From contig CABFPE010000005.1 in the NCBI GenBank assembly GCA_900660155.1, positions 4,101,540-4,165,539 on the forward strand: 64,000 nt of DNA, given 5' to 3'. Below the pieces are notes generated by a model. That model was not told where the DNA came from. It searched no databases and was given only the letters and a program-made list of their open reading frames with translations. The DNA comes from Hofstenia miamia (taxonomy: Eukaryota > Xenacoelomorpha > Acoela > Hofsteniidae). Of the stretch, positions 11,974 through 24,600 are shown piece by piece; positions within the stretch are counted from its first letter, which is position 1; the number at the start of each line of letters is the position of its first letter. The position numbers and the translations under genes are program-made.

Positions 11974-14900
11974 ACCACATCACATCGCAAGCGAAAATGT
12001 CATAGAACAGCAGCGGCGAGAATACACCGCATTACGCAGGCCTCAGCAATGAAACGTTCAATTATATGTTAAAATGTTAGCTATGTTTGCATAAATGGCA
12101 AAGATGGGGCATTAAATAGCAATTTTTTAAACAGATTTTTAAATATTGTTATTGAAAAGCTCATTGAAAAAATATTTCGATAATTGCAGAGTAAAGAGAG
12201 AGTAGAAATGGAAATGAATAGTCTAAAATCAATAATTGCATATTCTGCAAAAGGGTATACATATAATGCAGTACCTGCTTTGGGTAAAAATGAAATATTA
12301 GATGGCTTTGGCGCTTGATGTGAATCCAGTAACTAAAAATAATTATAATCAAAATACTCGGAAAAGGTATACCTCCAAAATATGATCTTCGCTTATTCCT
12401 TCAGGGCAATTGTAAAAATGTACAACATCACGCGGAATGTGGTTTCGGTTTTTAATTCTGGCACGCTCATTATTGAATCGATTTAGCTTACTACTAGCAA
12501 AATTTTTAAATGAAGGCTGACCATTCGCCATATTGACAACGTTATTAGGTGGAACATCATTCACATGTTGTTGATTAGATACTCTAAACATACAAAATAT
12601 CCAATAAACATTATAAAATTTAGAATGCATGAGAAAGTAATAATACGTACTTCATTTCAAGCGTACGGCCAAGTACATTAATGCCACGCAGGGTGCTAAC
12701 AATTTTGTCTGCAGATTCGGAACCAACTACTTCTACCATTGCAGTGCCATCTTTGTTTCGAAGAAATTTGACCTAAACATGCAATTTTTTTAAAGAGACA
12801 TTGCAGCCCTTAAAATAAATTCAAGTGTTAAACGATAAAATAATTACCTTGTTAACATTAGCGAAAAGTGATAGCATGTTAAAAACTTTGTCACAATCAT
12901 AAGCTTCAGAGTCAAGTCCATAAATCATTAACGAAGATCGTTCATCTTCATAGGATCCTCGACGATCGCCCAATGAACCATAAAGTGATGAGCCGCCTAA
13001 AGAAAGATTCCTCGAGGAATCAGATGAATAGAGATCTGAATGTCCACGAAGAGATCGCAATTCGGAAAGAGAAAGGCCACCCAAAGCCCCAAGATCTGAC
13101 GCCCTAAGTGAATGCTGAACGACAAAATTCTATTCATATGAATATACCTGTCAATTTCTGAAGCAATTGCACGCAAAGAACGCGGCGCTTCTTCAAAATT
13201 AGGAGGAGTGCTCAGAATTGCATTTGGAGGTTTATCTAAACAATAGGATTTAATGTTATTTGAATTATTGTGATAAAAATTCATAAACAAGTCGATTCAA
13301 TCAAAGCATTTGAAATTGAATTTAAAATATATACTGCAAGAAAACAGATGCAAAGATTTACTAGATCGTGAAATGCTTTGAACATGACAAGATAATAAAT
13401 AAACAAAGGAATCTAAGATATTAAATAAGAATAAATGAATAAGGCAAAATAAACACGTGAATGCAAATGGATCAAGGCAATGTACGTGATTATTGGATTG
13501 ACAGAAAAGAGTGTCTAAGTTGAAGACGTCAAAATTTTTTTAGAACGCTTTATAGAAAAAGAAAGATTTACAGAAATAGAATACTCTACATTTAATCACA
13601 TACATTAGGACAATTTGCATTCAAAATATAGAAATGAAAATGTATAGAGCAATGTAATTATTTATATGAAAACACATAAGCTAAAAGAATATGCACAATT
13701 TCAGAAGGATTTGTAAAGTTCGAGCACCAGATTGAGTCCACAGTGGCACAGTGTTCAAAGAATGTCGAATATGAGACATCGCAATTCTTCAATAATGAAA
13801 ATGACCGGGAAATCTGATAAGAAATAGATTTCTCTTCGAAAAGATAAAGATTCTTGAAGGGAAACAGAGGATAATTGAATCTTTATCATTTAATAAAATC
13901 TTACATTAAATAGCCGTGACCACTGAGTCTCATGTCTGATACACGTCGAATAACCATGGATCTAGAAACAAATACCTAAAAATATATACTAAAACCAAAC
14001 AAAAAGTTAATTCCGAAATTAATAGGATTGGCTTACTAGGACAAGGAAGATGAAAATTTGTGTAGTCGTAGGTGTTGTCATCATTCTTTTTAACATTTAA
14101 GGATTCAGTCTAGAATAAAACAAAGTAAAGCATTCAAAATTTACATTTTGACATCACAAGTCAATCATTCAATAGAAATGATCTTACCTTGGCAAACTCC
14201 ACGTGCAGAGAACAGCAATTTGGATAAATATTGTTTTCGTGTAGATTTTCACATGCTGCCAACGCTTCATTTAGAGTTTCAAATTCCACCATAGCCTGCA
14301 GATCCTTTCTTCGAAACATAACAATTCTCAGTACATGCCCATATCTTGAACAAACGGTGTGTAATACATCTGTATTAATGGTATGCATTGGCTGATGAAT
14401 TGTAATTAAAATCACTCTACTAGTTGGTTCATCAAAACTATTTAAAAAATTAATGTATGTATAAATTGAGCTAACTTACGTAGAACCACTTATTGATTTA
14501 GATGGTGAATACGAAATTTGCACAACTGAGTCACCAACCTTTATCATTTTTCTATGCCGCTGAGTTTCAAAACAGCTTTGTGCATACATCATATTAGCAT
14601 ATTCTATGAGGGCCTGACCTTTGTTTGGAATAATTATGCAATCACTAAATATATCATTATCATCATAGCCCAAGATACTACATAAAAAACAAGGGCGTTA
14701 TTGCAGATTAGAGTACTCTGATTTCTAAAAGTCGAAGTGACGTCAAATAACATGCTAAGGGTTTACGTCATCAAATGTTAAAAATTCATTGTTTATAAAA
14801 TATTGAAAAAATTAGGTTTTAGGTTTAAGAAACGTTACGTTGTGACTTGGGTTAGGGTTTAGGTCTATAAAATACTGTAAAATTTAGAATTTAAGTTTAC

Positions 14901-16352
14901 GTTCTAGATGACGTCATATACAGTGTTGCGTAGAAACAATGTTTATATATCAGAGTCCCCTGATCTGCAATAACGCCAAAACAAGGCTAAATATTCTGTT
15001 TTTCTTAATGACACAATTGAATCAACTTAACATAACATCAAAAAAGTAAAGAATGGCTTTTGGGTATACATTTTTAGAATTTCCAAAATTCCGTAGATAA
15101 AATATCAATTGCCCAATAAAGTCTTTTATAGTTATTATTAATCATACAGAGCTCTGAAATTCTTGGAACTATACCATTGGTTACCAATATATTCATATAT
15201 AAGCCCCAATCAGTTCAGTGCCTTATTTATGTAACACTACAGTTCTAAAGAAACTTAACAGTCCAGATATCAGAAGCCAATACGAGGCAAAAAACTTGAT
15301 GTTGAATGTAGGCAAGTCCAAAGAGATATTAATTACCAATCGGATGAACAAATTGTATGTTCCGGCGTGTTTCTAACGTGCGAATTTGACAGCAGAACTG
15401 ACTTCTCAATCCATGTCAATAAATGTGTGTTATCGGCCTCTTCAACTCTATCTTTTACTGAAACTGAAGCATATGGGATTCAGTAAAGACGAACTCACTT
15501 TGCTGTACAAATCGCTTGTCCTGAGCAATTACTTACGCTTGCACCGTGTGGGGCGGTATAAATAAACAGGCGGAGAGAAGGATTGACAGAGTACAGAAGA
15601 GAGCGCTATGATTTGGGATTATCAATGATTTCTCATGCATCAGAGATATCATCAAAGAAGCTGATAAAAGATTATATACAATAGAATTGTTGAAATTGAA
15701 GGTAGACACCCGTTATCCAAGTATATTACACGGAGATCAGATTATGCTGAAATGCAACTGGAGGTATTTCAACCAGCATATTTCCTTATAGACATTTGAA
15801 GATCTATTGAATAATTTATTGATATTATGGATGGTAATCTATAATCTAAATAAAAGTTCTGTTCTGTCTGTTCTGTATATATTAATAAGAAACAACTTTA
15901 AGAATAATGCATTTAACAACGATGATTATTCCTCTTAATAAAATTCCTAATACTCGGCATAACCCCGAGAAAGACACAGATTCGATTAGCGCATTTAATT
16001 CAAACATGGAATTTACTGATTCTATGGGCCTTACTTTAAGTAGTGGTGTAATTCGCAATATTCCATTACTAATTTCTAAATAAATTTAATATCCAAACTT
16101 AAGATTCAAAAAGCAGCAAAATTATAAATAGTTGCTATTATGATATTAATAACTGCTTAATTTAAAGCCTTTGAATAAAAAAACTTACACAATTTCTCCA
16201 AATTTTTGAAAAGTAGCAATTACATCTGCTTCAATACAACTTGGGGAGAACCCTCGAATTTGCAAGACTTTCGAAGGTGTCGGTTCATCTAATTGAAAAG
16301 ATTCCCGTGATTCATATGCTTCCATATTTTCACGTCTGGGAGTTTTGATCAT
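11260..16352 (-). CDS. HNRNPL: hnRNP L-like splicing regulator, four RRMs, 10 coding exons
   Basis: Nuclear RNA-binding protein of the hnRNP L/PTB family, which binds CA-rich RNA and regulates splicing. Coding exons in order: 16,352-16,189; 14,677-14,480; 14,437-14,188; 14,109-14,037; 13,235-13,148; 13,103-12,848; 12,772-12,651; 12,583-12,373; 12,332-12,275; 11,372-11,260. All have GT..AG borders and join in phase, giving 510 residues (human hnRNP L is about 589). RRM1 starts at 'VLQIRGFSPS' (about residue 27). RRM2 holds 'LRIVMFRRKDLQAMVEFE' (about 124-204). RRM3 starts 'SLMIYGLDSEA' (about 315). RRM4 follows 'DVVHFYNCPEGI' (about 440-510). Introns are as short as 40-44 bp; intron 1 contains a LINE relic. 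RRM4 lacks its last strand before the stop beside the N gap. A donor-like GTTGTA just inside the last exon means the true terminal exon may lie in the gap. The start is the only in-frame ATG after an acceptor-like site; a 5' UTR exon was not found. Confidence 0.9.
13915..13961 (-). other. Candidate cassette (poison) exon of the hnRNP L-like gene
   Basis: A 47-bp segment in the 801-bp intron after the RRM2 exons. A pyrimidine-rich tract ending 'TTTGTTTCTAG' precedes it and the donor is GTAAGA. Inclusion after exon 4 breaks the frame and gives a TGA 11 codons in, while skipping joins exons 4 and 5 in phase. Frame-breaking exons used for autoregulation are known in vertebrate HNRNPL. That this segment plays the same role is inference. 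Confidence 0.4.
14700..15229. other. Intron 1 sequence, no feature recognised
   Basis: Within the first coding intron of the hnRNP L-like gene. There is a weak echo of GGGTTAGGGTTTAGG near 14,868-14,882, but no array. Confidence 0.5.
15230..15880 (+). mobile_element. Degenerate LINE relic in hnRNP L intron 1
   Basis: Disrupted plus-strand frames resemble the region after the YADD box of CR1/Jockey-type LINEs: 'NVGKSKEILITNRMN' (about 15,302), then 'LTLLYKSLVLSNYLRL' (about 15,495) and 'INRRRERRIDRVQKRAL' (about 15,561). Multiple stops and frameshifts are present. The 3' end carries a TTCTG-repeat tail (about 15,855-15,880). It lies antisense to the host gene. Confidence 0.65.
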
Positions 16353-16353
16353 T

Positions 16354-18651
16354 CTATAACAAAATTAAGTTTTAAACTACAGTTTATAAAAATAAAGTAT
16401 AGTGCAAAACATTACAATAATACGCTAAAATAACGATGACCTAAAAATCGAAAAAATTCTCATCGGTAAACAAAGTAAAATATCTTGCTAAACAACCTCA
16501 TATTTAGTTCGAAATAACATAAATAGAATAATGATGTGAAGTTAAATAGACAAAACTAGATGTCAGAAAATTGAAAGTTTATTCATTTATATATAGACCT
16601 AACCTAAATTATAGAATTTATTGGGGAAATTGCATTACTTACAATAAATATAAATTGTGTTGGAAATGTATAGAACTGTTTGCCGTGATTATGTGTTAAT
16701 ATTAATATAGTTATGACTATAGAGAGTATCGGTGAAATTCTAGTTCTAGTATGTTTTAGGAATATCTCGTACATACAGTATTTTAATATTTCGAATTAAC
16801 AATACTAAAAAGCTGCCTTTCTATTATATAATTTACCATAATTAAATGAGACAGCAGTGCTTCCAACTGTATCACACACTTGCAAACTATTTACGTATAA
16901 AACCAACTTTTGGCTTCTGATTTCTTAAGTTCGTGGTGCAATATATGGATCTGCATGGAATAATATCGAGCAAAGGAAGCCTGTTTGAAATCTGAATATG
17001 TCTGCATTCAAATTTTTATATACAGTTGCAATGTTCTTATTTTGAAACTTAAGAATAGCCAGTAATCTACCGTAGATTGAAATACCGCACTAAATTATTG
17101 ACAGTAGGTATACTTTATAGAAGTTAGTTTTCACTCTTGAACTTGTAGCTTAGAAATTTCTTGAATCTATTGAAACACCGTTTTGTATATAATGTTCAAA
17201 TATATTCAGTCAAAGTATACCATCTAATACCATATTTCTTAGGTCAAACAATGCTAAAGCAGAATATTATTTATCATAGTTGAATCGTCAAATATTTTCA
17301 ATTACTTCATTAAAACTAGTCATTAGTATTGTAATATTGTTTCCTCACCAAATTAGAACACGCAGATACTAATAAACTATTGTATAAATACTGTAATTTT
17401 TACCCATCCTAGCTGGTTTTTTAGCATTGGTAGTACTAAAATAATATATTTGCTCTTTTAAGCGAATGCCAAGAATTATAAATTCCTGTCCGATGTCATA
17501 AATGCTATCATCCTTAGATTATCATTTTTTCCCAGAATGAATATTGAATAGCATCATCTCTACAGTATTCCCAGTTGAAAATCTCTAAGCGCAACATGAG
17601 ATATGTTATTATTATCTTCAAATTTAATATTTACAATGTATTAATATCAGTTTTAATCATCAGACATAAAATTGAATAGAAACGCTCTATAAAAGTTCCT
17701 TGATTTATGTACTGCAACTCAGTAGTAATTTATTTAGCAAACTGATTTTGCTTAACGAAGTCTAAAATTTGTTAATGTAAATTATTTTTTAATTGTGACT
17801 AAATCTATCAAAAGCATCAGAATAATGCAATGAAAATATTAAATTGAACAATATTGTTTGCTAAAATATATTTTAGTAGTGTTTTATGACGGGAATTTCA
17901 CTTTACAAGCAATTTAAGGAGGCTATTTAATGGTAGCGCATCAACTACAACATCTTTGTGAAGGAGATTAAGATATTAAACAACAACAAAAAGCCGATCA
18001 AAGCAAATAAAATTATACATAAAACAACTTAATAATATAAAATATTAAAAAGAGGAAGAACATTTTGTGTAAAAACAGAACCCCGATTATCAATATTGAA
18101 ACGAGTAACAAAAGAGGACCAGACTAAGGAGTAGAGAGAGACTTAAATTGAGATGAGAAAAGTCTAGGGGATGAGCAGTAATCAGGAAGTTAGCTCTAGG
18201 AATAATACGAATGAAGAAAGAATTTTCTGAGCGAACTTTGTGAGTTTGTTTTTTATCACTTATGTTGCCTAAGACTTCTGCAAATATTTAAATTAATCAA
18301 TAAATTATATATACATTAGAAAATTATTATTTCATTTTAAACCCGTTTAAACTACAAAACATTGATGGGCTGAAATTATTTGCAAGAACAGTACATTTTT
18401 TGCCATACATGCATGCAGCGGCAAAGGCGTATTTCATTTATGCGTTTAAACAAGCTTCCAATGAGTTGAGAATTATTTTAGCTTAGCAGTAAACTTAAAT
18501 TTGTCAATGATTTTAATATTTGGATATGTTATTATAGTTTGCAAAGCTTAAAAATTAGAATTTTGATTACTAGAAATTATTATAAAATATATTTTTTCTG
18601 TAATTGATATAGACAGCTTACTTAATAGGTACACGTTTTTTAGTTAGTAGT
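16354..18651. promoter_or_regulatory. Head-to-head intergenic region (hnRNP L-like / sorting nexin)
   Basis: About 2.3 kb separates the two start codons, so the promoters and any 5' UTR exons of both genes must lie here. I see no repeat or coding exon in it. No specific core promoter element can be assigned from sequence alone. Confidence 0.4.
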
Positions 18652-21600
18652 ATGGACAATAGTCACGATTGGAAAAAGCTACCTTTAGACTGTTATGATG
18701 TGTCAGTAACGTCTGCTCATAAAGAGAGTGGTTTAGTTTTTATAGTGACCATGACAAATGTAAGTTGTATGCACCAATTTGATTTATTTTTAGTTCAGCA
18801 AATATTAGAGTAGCTATAGAATGATTAATTCTTAAAAAAATCTTAATAAATAGTATTTAGAAAAAAAGTGGCATTCAATCAATGGTGAACCGCTGTTTCA
18901 ATGATTTTGTATGGTTAGATAATTGCATTCACCGTGAGCAGACTTCCGTAGCACATATTGTAAGTGCATATGCTGTTAAATTATGAAACACTTCAAAATT
19001 GTCTGCCATAAGTATACCTTAGTATTGCAACAAGATTTTGATATTCATCGTTTATATTTGAAAGTAAATATTAATGAAAAATTGGTTACGTATAAATTTT
19101 TAGCATTCGCAATACATAGCCATTTACAATTTTGTCTTATTATATTATAACTTGTTTAAAACCCAGATTTTTCTAAACGCCACCAAAATCAAAGAAGATC
19201 TACATAATTAGTAAGGCAATCCAACAATTGGATTGATAAGTATGGTATCACCCTAATTCCAAAATTTTCAGTGGTTGCTATGGCTGCTTCAAACAGCACA
19301 TCACACTCACCAAGAGTGTGTAAGGACTGCGTTGCCTAATCTGTGTTCCGACATCATTCTTGGTCAAGTCTCCATGAACTTACCCGAGAAAGTTATAATA
19401 GATGTTCATGGTTCTCTTCCGACTTGTAACATTACTGTTACTAATTTTACTCCACACGAAAGATTCTTTGCGTTTAGCATGCGTTCTGTTCATGGGACAA
19501 GCGTACCACGCTGGTTTGCTGAGCCACTTGTTGATGAAGTAGAACTAGTCGAAGCAAATATCAATTATGCTACTATTCGTTTTCATGATGGCAATGAAAG
19601 TACTGTTTCTACTAGAGATTTGGTTCCTTGTGCCCAAGAGAAATCAAGTACACCAGATGAAGATGGAGTAACACACAGTCATCAGTACTGCAATACAGAG
19701 CTTGCTAGAGCGATTGGAAGTTGAGAACTATGATGGTGATGCTGGAGCGATAATGGATACTTGAAATTATCGACGATCAAGCAGAATTCGGAGTTAACCC
19801 AACCATCTTCAAGACTGGGACACTTCTTAACTCAGAGGGGAAGAATATGATATTATTCATTATTAACTATTGATGTATTGTTGTATTTAAAATCTTTTGT
19901 TTTTTGTTGTATATTTGGATCTTAATTGCATAAAACCTTTACACACGCTTAGGTTTTGACGTAATACGAATTTTCCTTTTTTCAGTTGGGTTTCGTGATA
20001 GAATTTCGAATCTCCGATTGCAGTGCGAATTTCTGACATTTTTGGTCAGGAAGTTTTGATGCAATGCTCCTTCCAAATCTTTTTTGTGCAAATTATCCAA
20101 GTTTTGTATACTTGAATGACAAAGTTTTCACAGTAATGTCCATCTCCATCATGAATTCAGCAATTTTCTCTTTGAAACTTTCTGCTGAAAATTTGAGATT
20201 CGATTGACCTGGCACTTCTCCTGAACCTGATCGCTGGACATTTCGTTTGTGTAACTCTATGATTTTCTACATTGAAGGATTTGATACTGTTAACATTAAC
20301 CGATCATAATTTGCAAAATAATTCACCATTCGATAAAACGTGGATCTCCCCAGGAAATTTGTAATTCCACTCAGTTGCCTTCTCTCTCACAGTTGCTTTA
20401 GCTTTGGGCAAAACGTAATTCAAACAGGTAATACAAACTCAAAATATGAATGTTTAAAGGATTCTAGGAGAATGCTCTAAAGTTTAAAGTCTAAACTGTG
20501 GAAGCCCTTTGTACTTTGGTCTATGAAAATTCTAATATTTGTCCTGTCTTTTCGCTTTCATCTGCAATGACAAAAATCGTTGACATCTCATTTTTCTTGT
20601 ATAGATTTTAGACATTCATATAATTTGTTCATCCTCGACCTCGCTGATGTCTCGCTTGGTTGCAAAGCGTTTCTGTGCTCTGTGTTATTTTGTTGCGGTT
20701 GCGACCGTAGAGCCAAGTGTGCAAAATAGGATGTTCGTTGTTTTCAATGTTGAAAGCGAAAACGGATTCTGTCTGATTGTGCAAAGTTAGATCACGTGTA
20801 GGCACTGTAAAAGAGAAATAAATAGAATTAACGAATCATTAAAGTCGGCAATACAACCGCTTGAGTGGCTAACTGAATCTCTGTTTTCTGTTGATTTAAG
20901 TATTTTTCACTTTAAAGCTACAATAATCCTTTGGCCAGATCGCATTGTCTAACCAAAATTGAGAAGCCCATGATTTCAACTGGAGGGGTGTATGCCCCCC
21001 CCCCTCTGTTAATTAGTCAAATGTTATAAATTGTTACTTTTCAGGGTTATTTTTGACATCAGTGTTACTTTTCAGTTGGACAACCAAAATATGGCACTAA
21101 AAAGTTACAAATGGCATTCATTCTTATGTGCCAATGCTAAAGCATTACGAAAAAAGTACATACCTAAATGTTGCTTTATATTGCCTTTCGCAAAGTTTCT
21201 ATTTGAACAAGCTTCTTGTGCATCGAGTAACCTCGTTTATTGAAATCGCAAATGTTTCGAGTGTATAGCTGGTGAAATATCAGATCGTGACGAATTTTGT
21301 CGAAATTATTAATAGCTTTTTTGACAAAAGTACAAGCAACAAACTACCAGAAAAATCGGCAAGTTATCCGCATAATAAACGGCATTAATCCAACGCCCCA
21401 CCGAATAATAATAAGTTGAGGTGGTAGATTCATACTAGCAAACTTAAATTTCTCTTGTCTTGAGCGATTTTTAACTGTAGCTGATTTAACCGCAGTGATC
21501 ACTTCGATAAACTATTTTTTAGCTGATTTTTATCGAACAATTATGTAACAGATGTGCCAAGTCATATATTTGAACTAATTTAGGATCCACATTCTTGAAT

Positions 21601-24600
21601 AAAAAAGAAGAAACTAACAAAAAAACTTTGTAAATGCAATGTCAAATTGGCGGATTGAATCGTCAAACCAGTTATTACTTCATTGGTTACACTTTCTTAA
21701 ACTATGCAGATTTCCAACAAATATAGTTTTCTTGTTTGTCCAAAAAACTTCCAATGACATTGGTCAAGCGTGTTTTTTTAATATAAAAGATTGCAGTTGT
21801 AACTATGAAGATGACAATACTACTTGTTTGTGCAAATGCGATTGATGTTTACAACTTGTTCGATGGTGGTCCATAATATAATTATTGTATTAGTGCAACG
21901 TTTACAGAATAGATCATTCGCATAAGTTCATGTAGATTCATTCGGAATTTGGGAAACGTATTTTTTGCTTTCGCGGTATTGGATTGAACAACTTCTAAAG
22001 AAGTATAGATGCCTATTGTTTTGCAGTATTTATAGACAACAAACAAATTACATAATTGTCTACAAAACTTAAATCCTCAAGTGTTTTTAATCAGTATATT
22101 TATTCATTATATACTAATTATTTGATACGTATATGCCATTCGCGGCTCAAACCTCAAGGTCCATATATTTGCTGTGGACTAGTCTATTTTCGATCCTAGC
22201 ATATTTCGATCACTGTCAAATACCCATTGTTTTTTGCTTTTGAAATAAATTGTATTTTTCTTAGCTTAGAATTTATTGAACACAAATTTTTTCTTTACAT
22301 GTTGCTTAATGACAGCTAAATTTTACTTTTTAGTTTCCTCCATTGCCTTCCAAAGGAAAATCTCATCCGAAGAAATCCACAGTGCGTCCAGACAGTGATG
22401 AAGTCACAACTGATTGCATTATTATGGAAAAGTAACGATATCAATTAATTTTATGCACTGCTGCTTAATTTTAAATTACTATATTTCACATTAATTAGCT
22501 TTGAATATATTTCTCGACACAAATTTGAATATTTTGCTCTAAAGTAATGATCGGCGATTCGGGCACAGAGGATGTCGGTTCGGTTCGGTTTTTGCAAAAA
22601 TCGGTTCGGTTTCGGTTTTTACTAACACATGAAAAAACAATATCAACATCAAAGACTATTTATTAAGAAATGACAAATTTTTTCTTGGCAACAATTAAAT
22701 TGTGAGCATTAGCACCAAGCAATTTAGCACGTTTCTTAGTTATGACATGTGATGATGTTGATCCAAGTCTCTCAATATTTACACTTGACGGAGTTACACA
22801 CAGAAATTTTCTTGCACACATTGCCAAACCAGGACAATTATAATTATCTTCAAATGGCACACATTCTGAATTAAGATACGTTTCAACTTCGTTTAATGCT
22901 CGTCTTGACGTGGATGTAATGAGTTCAGAGCCAAGGCTAGCAAGAATTGACATCTTGGGAACTTTTGGAACTGGAGAAGTGTTGGTTTCAACTGATATTT
23001 CATTTGCATGTTCAGAAAAAATTTCTGTGACTTGAAACACCAGTTCTGCTTTTTCGTTATTGTTTTTGATAAGAGAAAACCTGAATCGAGGATCCAAACC
23101 ATAGCAACAACAAAAAGAGGCTATCGTAGTGAATCAGCAAAACGTGTACTTAGCTCATTGAGAAGGTGGTCCTTCAATAGTTTTCAGAAGCCCGGATATT
23201 GCAGGATAAACAAGACAAATTGCCGGATATGAATCACCAGATAAAACTTTTGTTGCCTCTTCGCACGGTTTCACCAGTTGAATAAGGTTTTCGAGTGATT
23301 CCCATTCATCTCTGTAGATCATTTCTGGAACACCATTCCGTGCTCTCCTATTCAAGTCAGCATCATTGCATAACATGTTAATTTCGTCTCGATAAAAAAA
23401 CATTTTTCCCACATATAAAACGAAGAATTCCATCTTCCTTCAATTGACATTGGAATGGTCGCTACCGGTTTATCGTTGTTCTCCAAGATCTCGCGAAATT
23501 TCACTGCAGCTACATCACTGCGTTTAAAAAATGTCGAAACATTCATACATTTTCTTTTCAAGTTCCCAATATTCTCAAAGTTATTCAGCACAGAACTCAC
23601 AGCGAGCTGCAATGTATGCGGATGACACGGAATCCAAGCAAAATTGCACTCTTTTCCGGCATTTTTCATGTTTGCGGCGTTTTCTGTAATACAAGCTTCA
23701 ATTTTCGTACTTTCAACTTTGTACTGATCCAATTTGGGGGCTCCCAACCGCAGTCCTAACTTTAGAACTGGATGGTACCGACCAGTTCTGGTCCTGAAGC
23801 CCTAGGAATCGAGTAACAAAGAGCTTTATAGTTTAGACTCCTGCAGGACTGCAACCGGCCCCTCCAACGCCCCCAGATTGGTGGCGGAAGCCTGGTGTCT
23901 TCCTTCGTTGCCTATCAATGCTCGATTGCAAAGGTTGGGGTGACAGGTCTTAATATGCCTTAAGTACCAACCTTTGCTCTTGTACGACTTGTAGCATCCC
24001 TTCGCTTCACACTTCCAGCAATTAGCATCCGCTATAGTCGTGGAGCTCTGCGTATGGTCATTTCTGACATGACGATTTAACGCCTTCTGGGCAGAAAACA
24101 TACGCGCACACTCCGTGCACCTCAGGTGTCTCGTACTGGCTTGTGTGAGCCTCGGTACTGCTGCATAAGCCGCCCCAGCAATTCTATCCCGTAGCACCGC
24201 TGAGTCCCCGTTGATTGACTCTAATAGGCTGCTAACAACCTCTCTCGCGTTTCTTGAATGAGTGCACGATGTGGTCAAAGTGGAAAACAGTTGAGACTCC
24301 CCCAGAGTAACACCCATTAACCACTGCACATCAAGTACAAGCCGTTTCGCCCAACACTGACTCTTGCGTGCACTGACAACGTGGCCATTTCCTTCAGGAA
24401 CAATTGATGCTTTTGTCATACTAAGCTCTAGGAACTCGCCACTATTTATGCTTTCTCTGTGCGCCAGCATCCGGCTTACAAAAAGTAAGCGCTTACGTGC
24501 TATTATGTATAATAAATGTAAGATATGTGACACTATAAATTTAACAATTTTAATTAAATCAGTTATAAATTCTGTGTATGTAGCAATAAATTTATGGATT

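Noticed and set aside
21031-21845. Two small plus-strand frames (21,031-21,243; 21,639-21,845) as sorting-nexin exons
   Set aside because: Exon 2 and exon 3 of the sorting nexin join in phase across the PX domain without them, and neither shows suitable splice borders.
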